A stretch of DNA of 64,000 nt. It comes from Elmis aenea. Its lineage: Eukaryota; Arthropoda; Insecta; Coleoptera; Elmidae. Below the pieces are notes generated by a model. The model did no database searches. It was not told the DNA's origin and saw nothing but the letters and a program-made list of their open reading frames with translations. The translations under genes were made by a program, and so were the position numbers. The stretch spans positions 53,637,415-53,701,414 of the forward strand of contig OX393578.1 of NCBI GenBank assembly GCA_947652605.1. Direction: 5' to 3'. Shown here one piece after another: positions 22,131 to 31,529 of this stretch (its first letter is position 1; the number at the start of each line of letters is the position of its first letter).

Positions 22131-23874
22131 TAGCGTGGATCGAATTTTATTTTTTTTTTTTTTTTCTGGCGGGATGCGGAAAAGATGCTCTAGGGGAATA
22201 CAATCAGAAGTCATGAAGACAATATTTTGATATTATTAGTGCAAGTACTGCCCCAAGCCTGCTGAATTTTGAAAAAAATTTGCTGAATGTAGGTTATAGT
22301 TTATGCCCAATAAAAGTATTCAAGGTTAGGCTACAACATTTTTACAACTTCTTTGGACAATTAAAAGAATAAGAAAATAGAACAGAATGTAAAATCACAC
22401 AAAAAAAGTTTTTAAAAAAATTAAGATCACTCCAAAATTAAGCTAATAACTTGGTTTTGTAGTCTTTCTCGGTATGATACGACAAGATTCTAATTTATTT
22501 CTGATCCGTCACCAATTTGACACATCTTTCAGTGGTTTGTGTGTGGCAAGGCATCAAACAAAATTTAGGTAAAATATCAGTTTCGACTTTGTCCAGATTT
22601 GCGATGGCTTCGGAAATGATGCGAACAGTCAATTGGCAATTGTTTTTGCGTCACTAGATTTCATAGAAATATGGTTAATGTATTGTGAGCCAGATTTTTT
22701 CAATAAACTAATGTGCTCTTCGAACACAACTTTTCTGCGATAGTCCTCATTGCTTTTCCTGCATATCAGCATTTGCTTTCAAGGGTTTAGAATTTGAACC
22801 CTTAGTTTGAGACGTAGATCTTTGGGACTTGTTTGGGAAGCTTCTTCATAAAAGTTTCGTTGCAATTTTTTGGAAATATTGGTTTCGTTTTTCCTTGTAG
22901 TCTCTCTATCTAAGGAACACATCATCATTTTTTTTTGACCTCGCTGGTCTAACAAGAATTCTCTTTCTTTAATGAGTATCTTTCGCGTTTGTCACAAGAA
23001 CTAGTCTCGAACGAACTACATTTGCGTGGCAATGTCAAACAGAGTCCTGGCGTCCATTTTGAACTTCTCCAATTTGTTTCTGTAGTTGTCACTATTCTTT
23101 CTACATTGATAGGGCTTTAGGATTGCACGGTATTTGTCATGATATGTTTTTATTCTCGCTAAGATTGTTCGATGCTCTACTGTAGGTAAGGACGCTCTTC
23201 TCCAGATTTGTTCTATGTCAGTAGTAACTATTTTACTAGTGTCTCTTACCAAATCCTGGAATCGTTTGCTAAGGTTTGGAGACGTAAATAAAATATTATA
23301 TCATGCCTTCATGTCTTCATGCGTCGGTAACAAACTATTCGGGAATTCTTTGCCAACACGAAATATAGGACAGTTTGTATCACTGCTACGTAAACGTTTG
23401 TACTTTTATTACAAAAAAAATCACACTATCAAATCTCAAATATTCGAAATCAGAACGAAACGTGATCTCTTCCTGAAAAAAAAATTGAAACTATAAAGCG
23501 AAGGGACGCTAAATGACATATTCGCTGCACTACCCGCGCACACCACTCGCACGTGACAATAAAATTACTCGGGAAAGTAAGAAAAACGGTGTGTTACATT
23601 GTTATTTTAATAATTAAAAGCATAAACTGTGATAATGTTCCAAAAAGTCGTGAAATTCGTTGTTAAAAATAGAACAAAGACATTTTAATTTAAAGTAAGT
23701 AACTTTTTTTACATTCTCGAAAACTTTGACGACTTTGGGGCAGTACTTCCAATTATTATTTTTTTTTAAATATTTTGCATGATTAATCAAAAGATACCAG
23801 GGCATTTATCGCGCACCCCCAGAAATCGAAATTCGAAAAAAAAAAATTCTCCCATATAAGAGCGATCCACCCTA
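22131..23874 (-). mobile_element. 1.74-kb DNA transposon with 8-bp target duplication
   Basis: GTGTACAT occurs exactly on both sides (22123-22130 and 23875-23882). The ends are TAGCGTGGATCG and the complement of TAGGGTGGATCG, one mismatch in 12. An 8-bp duplication with TAGGG-type ends fits the hAT superfamily, though no hAT dimerisation domain is seen. It carries a minus-strand gene remnant. A T-run follows the left end. Its clean duplication makes it younger than the host foldback. Confidence 0.8.
22830..23252 (-). pseudogene. Remnant of an unnamed insect transposon protein (LFDIA / FLLDQR type)
   Basis: The frame is open from 23252 to 23016 (79 codons): IWRRASLPTVEH, IKTYHDKYRAILKPY and KMDARTLFDIATQM. 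After a stop and shift it continues at about 22,975-22,790 with KEREFLLDQRGQKKMMMCSLD and then a basic stretch. The order Trp-rich start, YHDKYR..LKPY helix, LFDIA, then a charged EREFLLDQR motif resembles a protein family I have seen in insect transposons but cannot name; a Cys-containing segment expected between the last two motifs is damaged. It lies inside the 8-bp-duplicated element and is probably its own gene. No catalytic residues identified; function unknown. Confidence 0.45.
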
Positions 23875-24499
23875 GTGTACATGAACCATTAAATATTCTA
23901 AAATAAAACGATTCATTTTGGTAATTACCATGGCTTGTTAATGTTCATTTTGAGTAGAATTGACACTATTAAAACTTCAAAATGAATTACACCCGTCAAT
24001 TCTACCCAATATGAACATAAACAAATCATGGTAACCATCAAAATTAATCGTTTTATTTTAGAACATTTGATGGTTCATGTTCCCTTATTTTATTTTTTAA
24101 TCAAAAACTATGGGTTTTGCAAGAAAAGTTAAAGAATAAAAAAAGTTTCTAAATTAATCATGCTTTCAAATAAAATTTTTAAATTTTAAGTCTCCAAAAA
24201 GTTCTAATTGAAAAAAAAACACAAGACGGGGCCCCCTGTGAAGGTGGGAGATGATTAAAAATATTACTATGGGAAACCTTTTAATAAGTTTAAAACATAT
24301 ATCAAATATTATTCCCCTACGTTTATTCCAATTTGAAAAATAAAATTTAAAAAAATTAATTTTACCGCTCCCCTTCAGGGGGGTGTAACACCGAAAGGAG
24401 ACATTCAAGGAAAAAAATATATATAAAAGACCCCCCTTCATTTTCGATAAGAAATTGCCTTCCGACTTTTTTATCAATAATTAAGAAACACCCTGTATA

Positions 24500-25473
24500 T
24501 GTAGGGTATTCCAGCCTAGAGCTTTGTTTATAAGAAAATATACAAAAATAGTGGGAGCTGCGTTTAAATAACTTGACGTATCTATTGATAATTTAAAGTT
24601 ATCAGAATAGACTTAAAATATCAATCATCCTATATATTATTTACAAAGTTCAACTAGCCAATGACATTTGCAATTGATTTTGCTCTGACATTGTCAAGTT
24701 TTTTTAATTTTTTGAGAACTACGAACTGTGAACTGTATGCAGTCCAACCGCTGTATTGTTTAGGCTATCTCATTGGAGGTTTTTTGTTATATTTGTTCTT
24801 CTAGTACGTTAAGCACTTTCGGCCACTTAAACCATAGTTAGCTAGCAAGTTGCCGGAAGCAATTTATCGTGGAGAGCCAGAATCACAGCGAACTACCGAA
24901 GCAACGTGCATTACACAGGCCAGCAGCCAGCACATGCCAGCCAGCCACCCCTCAGCAACCTCCCGTAATTATTTCCGTCCTCAGCAGGTGGTGCGCTAGC
25001 CAAATTGAGTTTGGCGGACACCAGCACTCACAGTCATTAAACGCCGGCAAGGTCGTTGAAAATATACGACGCGATGTAAAAAAAAAGTATAAATCAATAT
25101 GCGCGTCGTTAATTTATTAATGAAACGGAACCCTCATGAACGTTAATCACTCATTTATTGCCCGTTTAAATTAAATTATTTATTGCGAGACGGATTTACA
25201 CACCACCGTTTCGCTTATTAATTCTCCAGCTGCGTCCATCTTTCAGTTAATGTTTCGTTCGTTTTAATTACTTTCGGTATAATGCTAATGCTGCTTAATA
25301 AACAAACATAACAAGAAAAGATACCACTGGCTAATGTAAAAGTGGAGTCATGCAGAGCGGATCGTGCCCAGGGATCACGCATTTTGACCTGGAGGTCGCG
25401 GAAATCGTGCTATCTGCACACTGTTGTGTTCAGCTACATTTAAAAAAATAAATATGCAAAGTAACTCCTCCTG
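24500..25473. other. Unique DNA with less AT-rich core at 24.8-25.4 kb
   Basis: The segment 24,850-25,400 is relatively GC-rich and not repeated in the window. An 83-codon frame (24869-25120) has no recognisable domain and starts among CAG/CCAGC repeats. Candidate host regulatory or exon sequence. Confidence 0.3.
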
Positions 25474-25680
25474 TACAGGGTGGACAAATTTCGATGTTTT
25501 CATGGGGAATCTCGGTAACTATTAGAGGTATCGAATAACGGACCGCGCATCCTCGATCTCTTTTTTCGAGAAAAAGTTAATGGTGAAAACTAAAATTGGT
25601 TACATTCTTTTGTTTTCGTGTTATCGCCGATAACTCGTTTTTTCGACTTTTAGTTTTATGAATATATCTTGCTATGTATA

Positions 25681-27182
25681 CAGGGTGGTGCTTTTTTCGA
25701 TGCTCACCATTGCTATCTTGGAAACGGTAAGAGATGCAAGGTCGGTTAAATTAGAGAAAAGTTGCACATTTTTATGGCGATTAAGAATCTGAAAAGAAAT
25801 CCTAGATATTTTGATTCGTTTTTGATTTATTACAAAAAAACTGAAAAATGTGATTTTAGAAAAATATTATTATCTTCCCTGCCATTGACGCTATTTCATT
25901 TAAACTTGGTAACTTTATGTTTTTGACCGTCCTGGGTTTGATGACGTCAACAGAAATTTTCTAAGCCTTCTAGATTTCAAGTTGCGATAGTCAACTTTTT
26001 TATTTCTTATGGCCGCCATATTGGATTTTTACACCATCAGACAGACAAAAAAATTAGCTTTTCAGATTGGTAACCAACATACCTTTTTTCTTTCAAAAAA
26101 CTTGTTGAAATTTTAAAATTTGTGTAAATAATTCATAAAATCGAGAATGCTCTGAAAAACAATTGAAATTATAATATAAATCAAAGTGACACAACATTTT
26201 ATAGGTCTAATGATAACGAAATTAAGATTGTTGGAAACATATTTAGAAGATATGTTAGGCGAATTGCCATTATTAACAATTCAAAATCATCAGTAGTTTC
26301 AGCATGAAGGAGCTGGTCCTCACAACGCCCGCATTGTAAAAGGATATTAATTTAGATGTACGGTTTCAAAATGCATGACGGTACGTTTGGTCCTGTTCAT
26401 TGGCCTCCGCGATCGCCATGTTTAATGCCTATGGATTACTTTTACATTGATGTTGTTTATGCAACCCCAACGGAAAATATTGAACTTTTTCGCCATAAAA
26501 TCAAAAATGCTTTCGACTCTATTTCGAGACAAACTATCCTAAAGGCAGTGGACGAAATGAATCTGAGGACTAACCAATACATCATACATAACGGCGCGCA
26601 CTTTAAACAATTTAAATAATTATTTATCTAGTGTTTTAAATTTATTGTTCTTTCGTTATTTTATTAGACCTATAAAATATTGTGTCACTTTGATTTATAT
26701 TATAATTTCAATTGTTTTTCAGAGCATTCTCGATTTTATGAATTATTTACACAAATTTTAAAATTTCAACAAGTTTTTTGAAAGAAAAAAGGTATGTTGG
26801 TTACCAATCTGAAAAGCTAATTTTTTTGTCTGTCTGATGGTGTAAAAATCCAATATGGCGGCCATAAGAAATAAAAAAGTTGACTATCGCAACTTGAAAT
26901 CTAGAAGGCTTAGAAAATTTCTGTTGACATCATCAAACCCAGGACGGTCAAAAACATAAAGTTACCAAGTTTAAATGAAATAGCGTCAATGGTAGGGAAG
27001 ATAATAATATTTTTCTAAAATCACATTTTTCAGTTTTTTTGTAATAAATCAAAAACGAATCAAAATATCCAGGATTTCTTTTCAGATTCTTAATCGTCAT
27101 AAAAATGTGCAACTTTTCTCTAATTTAACCGACCTTGTATCTCTTACCGTTTCCAAGATAGCAATGGTGAGCATCGAAAAAA
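25681..27182 (+). mobile_element. Mariner-type palindrome with transposase C-terminal fragment
   Basis: Preceded by TA and starting CAGGGTGGTGCTTTTTTCGA. Nearly identical arms of about 530 bp (25681-26222 and 26652-27182) enclose a transposase fragment. The right end stops about 11 bp short of the expected CACCCTG terminus, where the Penelope-like fragment joins. The 402-bp MITE at 7807 is a short derivative of its arm. Confidence 0.8.
26215..26619 (+). pseudogene. Mariner-family transposase, C-terminal half, degenerate
   Basis: The DDE nuclease of IS630/Tc1/mariner elements cuts and joins transposon ends. Here about 26,220-26,350 encodes LEDMLGELPLL then, past a stop, FQHEGAGPHNARIVKGY, which aligns with the family's second-Asp motif (normally QHDGA); the Asp codon is changed to Glu. 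After a frameshift, the open frame 26356-26619 gives FGPVHWPPRSPCLMPMDYF, matching the WPPRSPDLTPLDFF motif with the catalytic Asp replaced by Cys. It continues with YATPTENIELFRHKIKNAF, typical of the C-terminal tail. With two catalytic positions changed and stops present it cannot work. Its position between long arms shows the N-terminal half was deleted. Confidence 0.8.
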
Positions 27183-27382
27183 TAGGTTGTTTCAGGGTTG
27201 GAACTGCGTCGAGGGTTTCTTCATAACCGACGTTTCGTCCTCCTTCATCCTCCATCAGCAAGTTGCTGTTTAACCAACAACCCTGAAGATGTCCCCGATT
27301 AGGAGGACGAAACGTCGATTATGAAGAAACCCTCGACGCGGTTCCAACCCGGAAACAACCTATATACATTGGACATCGGCCG
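27183..27382 (+). mobile_element. Penelope-like terminal repeat, head-to-head, hammerhead-like motif
   Basis: GGTTGGAACTGCGTCGAGGG with CATAACCGACGTTTCGTCC faces its complement, giving two inverted blocks (27196-27245 and 27298-27348). It ends with the signature ACATTGGACATCGGCCGCGG also seen at 8477. On plus, CTGAAGA (27283-27289), GTCC/GGAC and GAAA (27309-27312), with CGTCG/CGACG pairing beyond, resemble a hammerhead ribozyme core as known from Penelope-like elements. The expected UH cleavage step is not seen (CG instead), so activity is doubtful. Confidence 0.5.
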
Positions 27383-27559
27383 CGGAAAAATATGTTTGAC
27401 GTTCCACAGGCACTTTTTTGATAAGAATGCAGTGGCGTAGACAATTTAAAAAAATATCGAAATTCGAGTTGTGACATAATGTTGTATTTCTTTAAACAGA
27501 ATCCATAGTTCGCTGCGGCATCACGAGAAAGAGGATTTTTTCTCCATTTCAATAATATA

Positions 27560-28185
27560 CAGGGTGTGTATAAATTAGCGGAAGCGCTACACGTGGCGAT
27601 GTTCTTCGTAAAATTCTAAGTCGAAAATCTTGGTACAAAAATGTTGTACCATGCTACCTATGGCCTCAGGAACCATTTAAGAAAACAAAAATTTGGCAAC
27701 ATTGCATACATTGATTTGCGTTTGGACATTTTTTTAACAGCAATTTTTACTTAGGTATTTACAATTTTTGTTCGAATTGAAAGCCTTCAGTTCGTAAACA
27801 TAGCTGCAAACTTTTGGGCATCGTAAAACACAAACTAGAAATAATTACGAGAAAAACAGAAATGACAGCTAATGACAATGCCGTATGTATTATTTTCATT
27901 CAAATCAGTGATTTACATATTTTCAACACCAAGTTTTGAAAGGAAGAACACAATATCTAGGAAAAAATACTATTCGAAATTTATTTCTATTGCAAATTGC
28001 TTCTTTTTCATTTGCAAGTATTAAATAATAACGCTTTTTAAAGGACTAAATGTCAAAACATTGAGGACCTCTTGCAGACACAGCAAGCATGGTACAACCA
28101 ACATTTTCGTATTAAGATTTTCGACTTAGAATTTTACGAAGAACATCGCCACGTGTAGCGCTTCCGCCAATTTTTACGCACCCTG
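27560..28185. mobile_element. 626-bp CAGGGTG MITE
   Basis: TA-flanked (27558-27559, 28186-28187). It starts CAGGGTGTGTATAAATTAGC; the complement of the right end reads CAGGGTGCGTAAAAATTGGC. Inverted ends of about 95 bp, including GAAGCGCTACACGTGGCGAT and AAGTCGAAAATCTT, surround an AT-rich non-coding middle. It is inserted in the left arm of the large foldback. Confidence 0.85.
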
Positions 28186-28395
28186 TATAATGTGGGGTCG
28201 ATTTATTCATTTTCCTTACATTATAGCATAAATTAGGTAATTTTTCATGTTTTCTTTTTTTCTAGTAGTAGGCTTATGTCATTAAGAATGTACCTGGTGA
28301 AACAAACTGGCATTCTGTTGTTTTAACGATAGTTTAACAGAAATAATCACGTTTAATTGTTGATTGTTTTTATTTTTGTACCTTAAAAACACGAA

Positions 28396-28563
28396 ATGGC
28401 TTACGAATATTACGAGAAGTATGATATGTTAGAATGTTTTATTCAAAGTAATAATACTTCTGAAGCTGCAAGTGAAAATTATTTTTATCGTTACCCATAA
28501 AAAAAGCAATATAATAAATCTATTTTTGGAAGATTAAAACAAAATTTTATTTTTGGATCACAT
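28396..28563 (+). pseudogene. DUF4817 N-terminal domain of mariner-type transposase (left arm)
   Basis: Starts MAYEYYEKYDMLECFIQ and continues SNNTSEAASENYFYRYP, a stop, then NKSIFGRLKQNFI. This is the pattern of the DUF4817 helix-turn-helix that begins many insect mariner-type transposases: (E)MLxxFIQ, an EAA helix and an YPxRxxPxxxxFxRL turn. Only the N-terminal 50-55 residues remain, followed by AT-rich spacer. A matching inverted copy is at 28901-29020, so the domain sits at the inner end of both foldback arms. Confidence 0.7.
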
Positions 28564-28900
28564 TAAAGACAATTTATATTAAAATAGTAGTAATAATGTG
28601 AATGAATTAAGAAAAAATTGTATACAGTGTATTAATTTTATTTCTAATATTTACATTTACAACGCCGTTCAGTGTTTCAAGGCGACATGAATTATGTGTT
28701 GCAGATAATGGAAGTCAATTTGCAAATTCAATGAAAATAGTTTTATATTATTTTTGAATTATCTTCTAGTTTGTATTATTTTATCCCTGCTTTCTTGAAA
28801 ATGGTAAATAATTATTGGTAACAACCTCTTCAATACATTTAATTTTGTATTACTTTGTTCGGGGCTTGTTAAATTCCCCACAATTAATGAGATTTTATTT

Positions 28901-29020
28901 TAATCTTCCAAAAATTGATTTATTAGGGTTGTCTTCTTTATGGGAACGATTAAAATATGTTACACTTGCAGCTTCCGAATTATTATTACATTGAATAAAA
29001 CATTCTAACATATCAAACTT
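28901..29020 (-). pseudogene. DUF4817 domain fragment (right arm, inverted copy)
   Basis: On the minus strand this reads FDMLECFIQCNNNSEAAS, then YFNRSHKEDNPNKSIFGRL, with no stop. It is the inverted partner of 28396-28563 and agrees better with the DUF4817 pattern than the left copy. The start Met region is diverged. Confidence 0.65.
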
Positions 29021-29129
29021 TTTGTTTTGTAACTTATTCGGAGTATTTATTATTATAATGACACAAGAGTACCACTAGAAAAAAATGAAATATGAAAAAT
29101 TACTTATTTTTTCAATAATGTAAGGAAAA

Positions 29130-29545
29130 TGAATTAATCAACCCCACAATGGGAAAAAATCTTTGTTCTCTTGGTGCGACAGCCTACCATGAGTTCCATA
29201 CAAAAAAAAATACAACTGTATGTCATAGGTAACTCGAAAATCGAAATTTTTTTTGGAAAAATTGTCTACGCTACTGCACTCTTATCAAAAAAAGTGCCAT
29301 ATCAATTTTTTTGTAATTTTCATGGGCTATTTCGTGTTTATAAGGTTAAATATTATAAGTAACTATCTATATTATTGGAATGGGGAAAAAATCCCCTTTC
29401 TCATGATGCCACAGCCAACTATGGGTTCTATTAAAAAAATAAACAACTTTATGTCACAACTCGAATTTCGATTATTTTTTTAAACATTGTCTACGCCACT
29501 GCATTCTTATCAAAAAAGTGCCCGTCGAACGTTCAAAATTGTTTT
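29130..29545 (+). repeat. Imperfect duplication within the foldback right arm
   Basis: A segment of about 170 bp containing GTCTACGCTACTGCACTCTT and ATCAAAAAAAGTGCC occurs at about 29,150-29,310 and again at 29,378-29,525. The inverse copy at 27,395-27,553 is single. Chance ORFs here come from the duplication. Confidence 0.6.
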
Positions 29546-29761
29546 TCTTTATGTTCATAAACAAGCGAGATATAGTCATAAAACGAAAAGTCGAAAAATC
29601 GAGTTATCGGCGATAACTCGAAAACAAAAGCCAATAACCAATTTTAGTTTTCACCATTAGCTTTTTCTCGAAAAAAGAGATGGAGGATGCGCGGTCCGTT
29701 TTTTGATACCTCTTATAGTTACCGAGATTCCCTATTAAAACAGAAATTTGCCCACCCTGTA

Positions 29762-30244
29762 CGTCACACGGAAGCCTTGGTGTTTCAGACAAAGTATATT
29801 TTACGTATAAAGGTACTACCAGTGCACATTTACTTAAAAACCCAAAGATCCGAGTCCCCTAAGTTTTACTATCGTTGAAACAATCTAATAGTGTAAAACA
29901 TTCGGAATAATAAAATAATGATTAATAGCTTGCAACAGAGGTGCGTGAAGGAACAAGAATAATAAAACCATGTACCGTAAAGTTACCTACTCTTATCATA
30001 ATATAATAACTGTTCTGGACTAGTGATTGAATATTTAGAGAGGCGATAGATACACAAAATATCGCTAGACCCTCTAAATGTAAATGTAGGGTTTGATGTG
30101 TTTGTTTAGGAATTGTGGACATTGGACGTCGACGAAATCTAAAGATTGCAATCTCAAATATCTAATATGAATATAGACTAAATGTAATATCATTGAATTT
30201 CGCCATGGATTTGCAAGTGCGCCGGCGTTATGAGAGCGGATTAT
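29762..30244. other. Unique spacer, nothing recognised
   Basis: Non-repetitive sequence with short overlapping ORFs only. Confidence 0.35.
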
Positions 30245-30535
30245 TAAAGGTTGGTTCCAACAAGCGATTTAAAACCAATTCAGGGGTTAGTACATGAACT
30301 GGTTAATTCGCTTGCGTGAACTATGTACTAATAAATATATTGGCCAGTATTAGCCGTTTTTGTAAAGCTTCTACGACTGGCCCAACTGTAAATGACATTT
30401 GTGTCTATTGGGTTCATAGAAATGTGCTCATCGCAAGGATAAACACCTTAAGAATCCAGTACTAAATGGGATTGGGAGGGCGATGCATAGCTCACGTTAG
30501 TTGTGAACAGCGCATGCGTGTAAAAATCCAAGCGC
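30245..30535 (+). repeat. Penelope-associated dispersed repeat (plus copy)
   Basis: Matches the complement of 40620-40915: AAAACCAAT, TAGTACATGAACTGGTT, ACTGGCCCAACTGTAAATGAC, ATTGGGTTCATAG, GGGATTGGGAGGGCGATGCAT and GCGCATGCGTGTAAAAATCC. In the 40.6-kb copy it is followed by a hammerhead-like block; here it ends before that. Confidence 0.6.
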
Positions 30536-30623
30536 TAGTGCATGCCTTCATTCACGTACTGTTTTGACCGTACACAAACTAGTTCATGTATTAATTTTAT
30601 AACTGTTGGAACAGCCGGGTCTA

Positions 30624-31332
30624 AACATTCTTCGCTCAAAACTCTTCGCCCACAATTATTCGCCCACAATACTTCGCCTTCACAATTCTTCACCCACAAT
30701 TCTTCGCCCTCAATTCTTCGCACACAATTCTTCGCCCACAAGTCTTCGCCTTCACAATTCTACGCCCACAATTCTTCACCTACACAATTCTTCGTCGCCA
30801 CAATTCTTCGCCGCCACAATTCTTCGCAGCCACAATTCTTCGCCGTCACAATTTTTCGCCGCATACAAGCATATCACAAATTTTATTTGTAAATGTGATT
30901 GTTTTTATTTATAACATAATTTTTACAAATTATTTTACAGTTACCTGAAGTTGTTTCTTGTATATTAATACTTCTTCTTTTAATGTTATGTTTAAAAATT
31001 GCTACAGAAATAGCGTGTGTTGTGATTTTTAATCTTGTTTGTTATTATAGTATGAATAAAAATTCAATTAACCTGATCTGATCTGACCTAACATAACCGA
31101 ATGTAAAATACCTAATTTGTAGAAATTACGTTATAAATAAAAACAATCACATTTACAAACAAAATTTGTGATAAGCTTGTATGCGGCGAAAAATTGTGAC
31201 GGCGAAGAATTGTGGAGGCGAAGAATTGTGGCAGCGAAGAATTGTGTAGGCGAAGAATTGTGGGCGAAGAATTGTGGAGGCCAAGAATTGTAGGCGAATA
31301 ATTGTGGGCGAATAATTGTGGGCGAAAAATGC
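30624..31332. mobile_element. Foldback-type element with minisatellite arms
   Basis: Two inverted arms consist of a 14-17-bp repeat, CACAATTCTTCGCC with small variations: about 13 units at 30,640-30,860 and about nine complementary units at 31,180-31,330. The inner 70 bp of the arms are a non-tandem inverted repeat (CGCCGCATACAAGC and ATCACAAATTTTATTTG), and the 200-bp centre is AT-rich. Short tandem repeats within inverted arms are the hallmark of Drosophila FB elements. No target duplication is clear. Confidence 0.7.
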
Positions 31333-31529
31333 TCCGAACGCGGTAACAGCCGACTAACCGTCCGTTGAACTATCAAAGACTATGCTGGAACGCTTTATGG
31401 ATATTGCGCAGAATCCTGATAGTACATTGGATCGTATATAGCTTAGCTGAAACAAAACTTAAGTCATAGAAAAACTTGAGTAGCAGTTTTTGTTTTGTAG
31501 TTAAGGTTGCTGTAACATTTATAAACTAA

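Larger units (their letters stand above)
21704..24495. mobile_element. Foldback element copy 2, interrupted
   Basis: TA-flanked (21702-21703, 24496-24497); left end CAGCGTGTTTTTTAAATATT, right end complementary to CAGGGTGTTTCTTAATT. The arms match 16821-17794, including the GGAGAATGATATT word and the TTTATGTTCATATTGGGTAG core. It is split at its centre by the 22131-23874 insertion. Removing that leaves about 1.04 kb, the same size as the other copy. Confidence 0.8.
25476..29759. mobile_element. Large foldback host element with three insertions
   Basis: TA-flanked (25474-25475, 29760-29761); starts CAGGGTGGACAAATTTCGAT and ends with the complement of CAGGGTGGGCAAATTTC. The left arm is split into 25476-25680, about 27385-27558 and about 28188-28560; the right arm is about 28900-29759. 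Both arms reach inward to a DUF4817-type coding segment. Insertions are a mariner-type palindrome (25681-27182), a Penelope-like fragment (27183-27382) and a MITE (27560-28185). The right arm also holds a duplication of about 170 bp. Without insertions it is roughly 2.3 kb. Confidence 0.7.

Noticed and set aside
30542..30914. Repetitive Ser/Pro/Phe-rich ORFs of 102-116 codons on plus and 81 codons on minus
   Set aside because: They are translations of the 14-17-bp minisatellite and appear in several frames and on both strands; no start context or domain.
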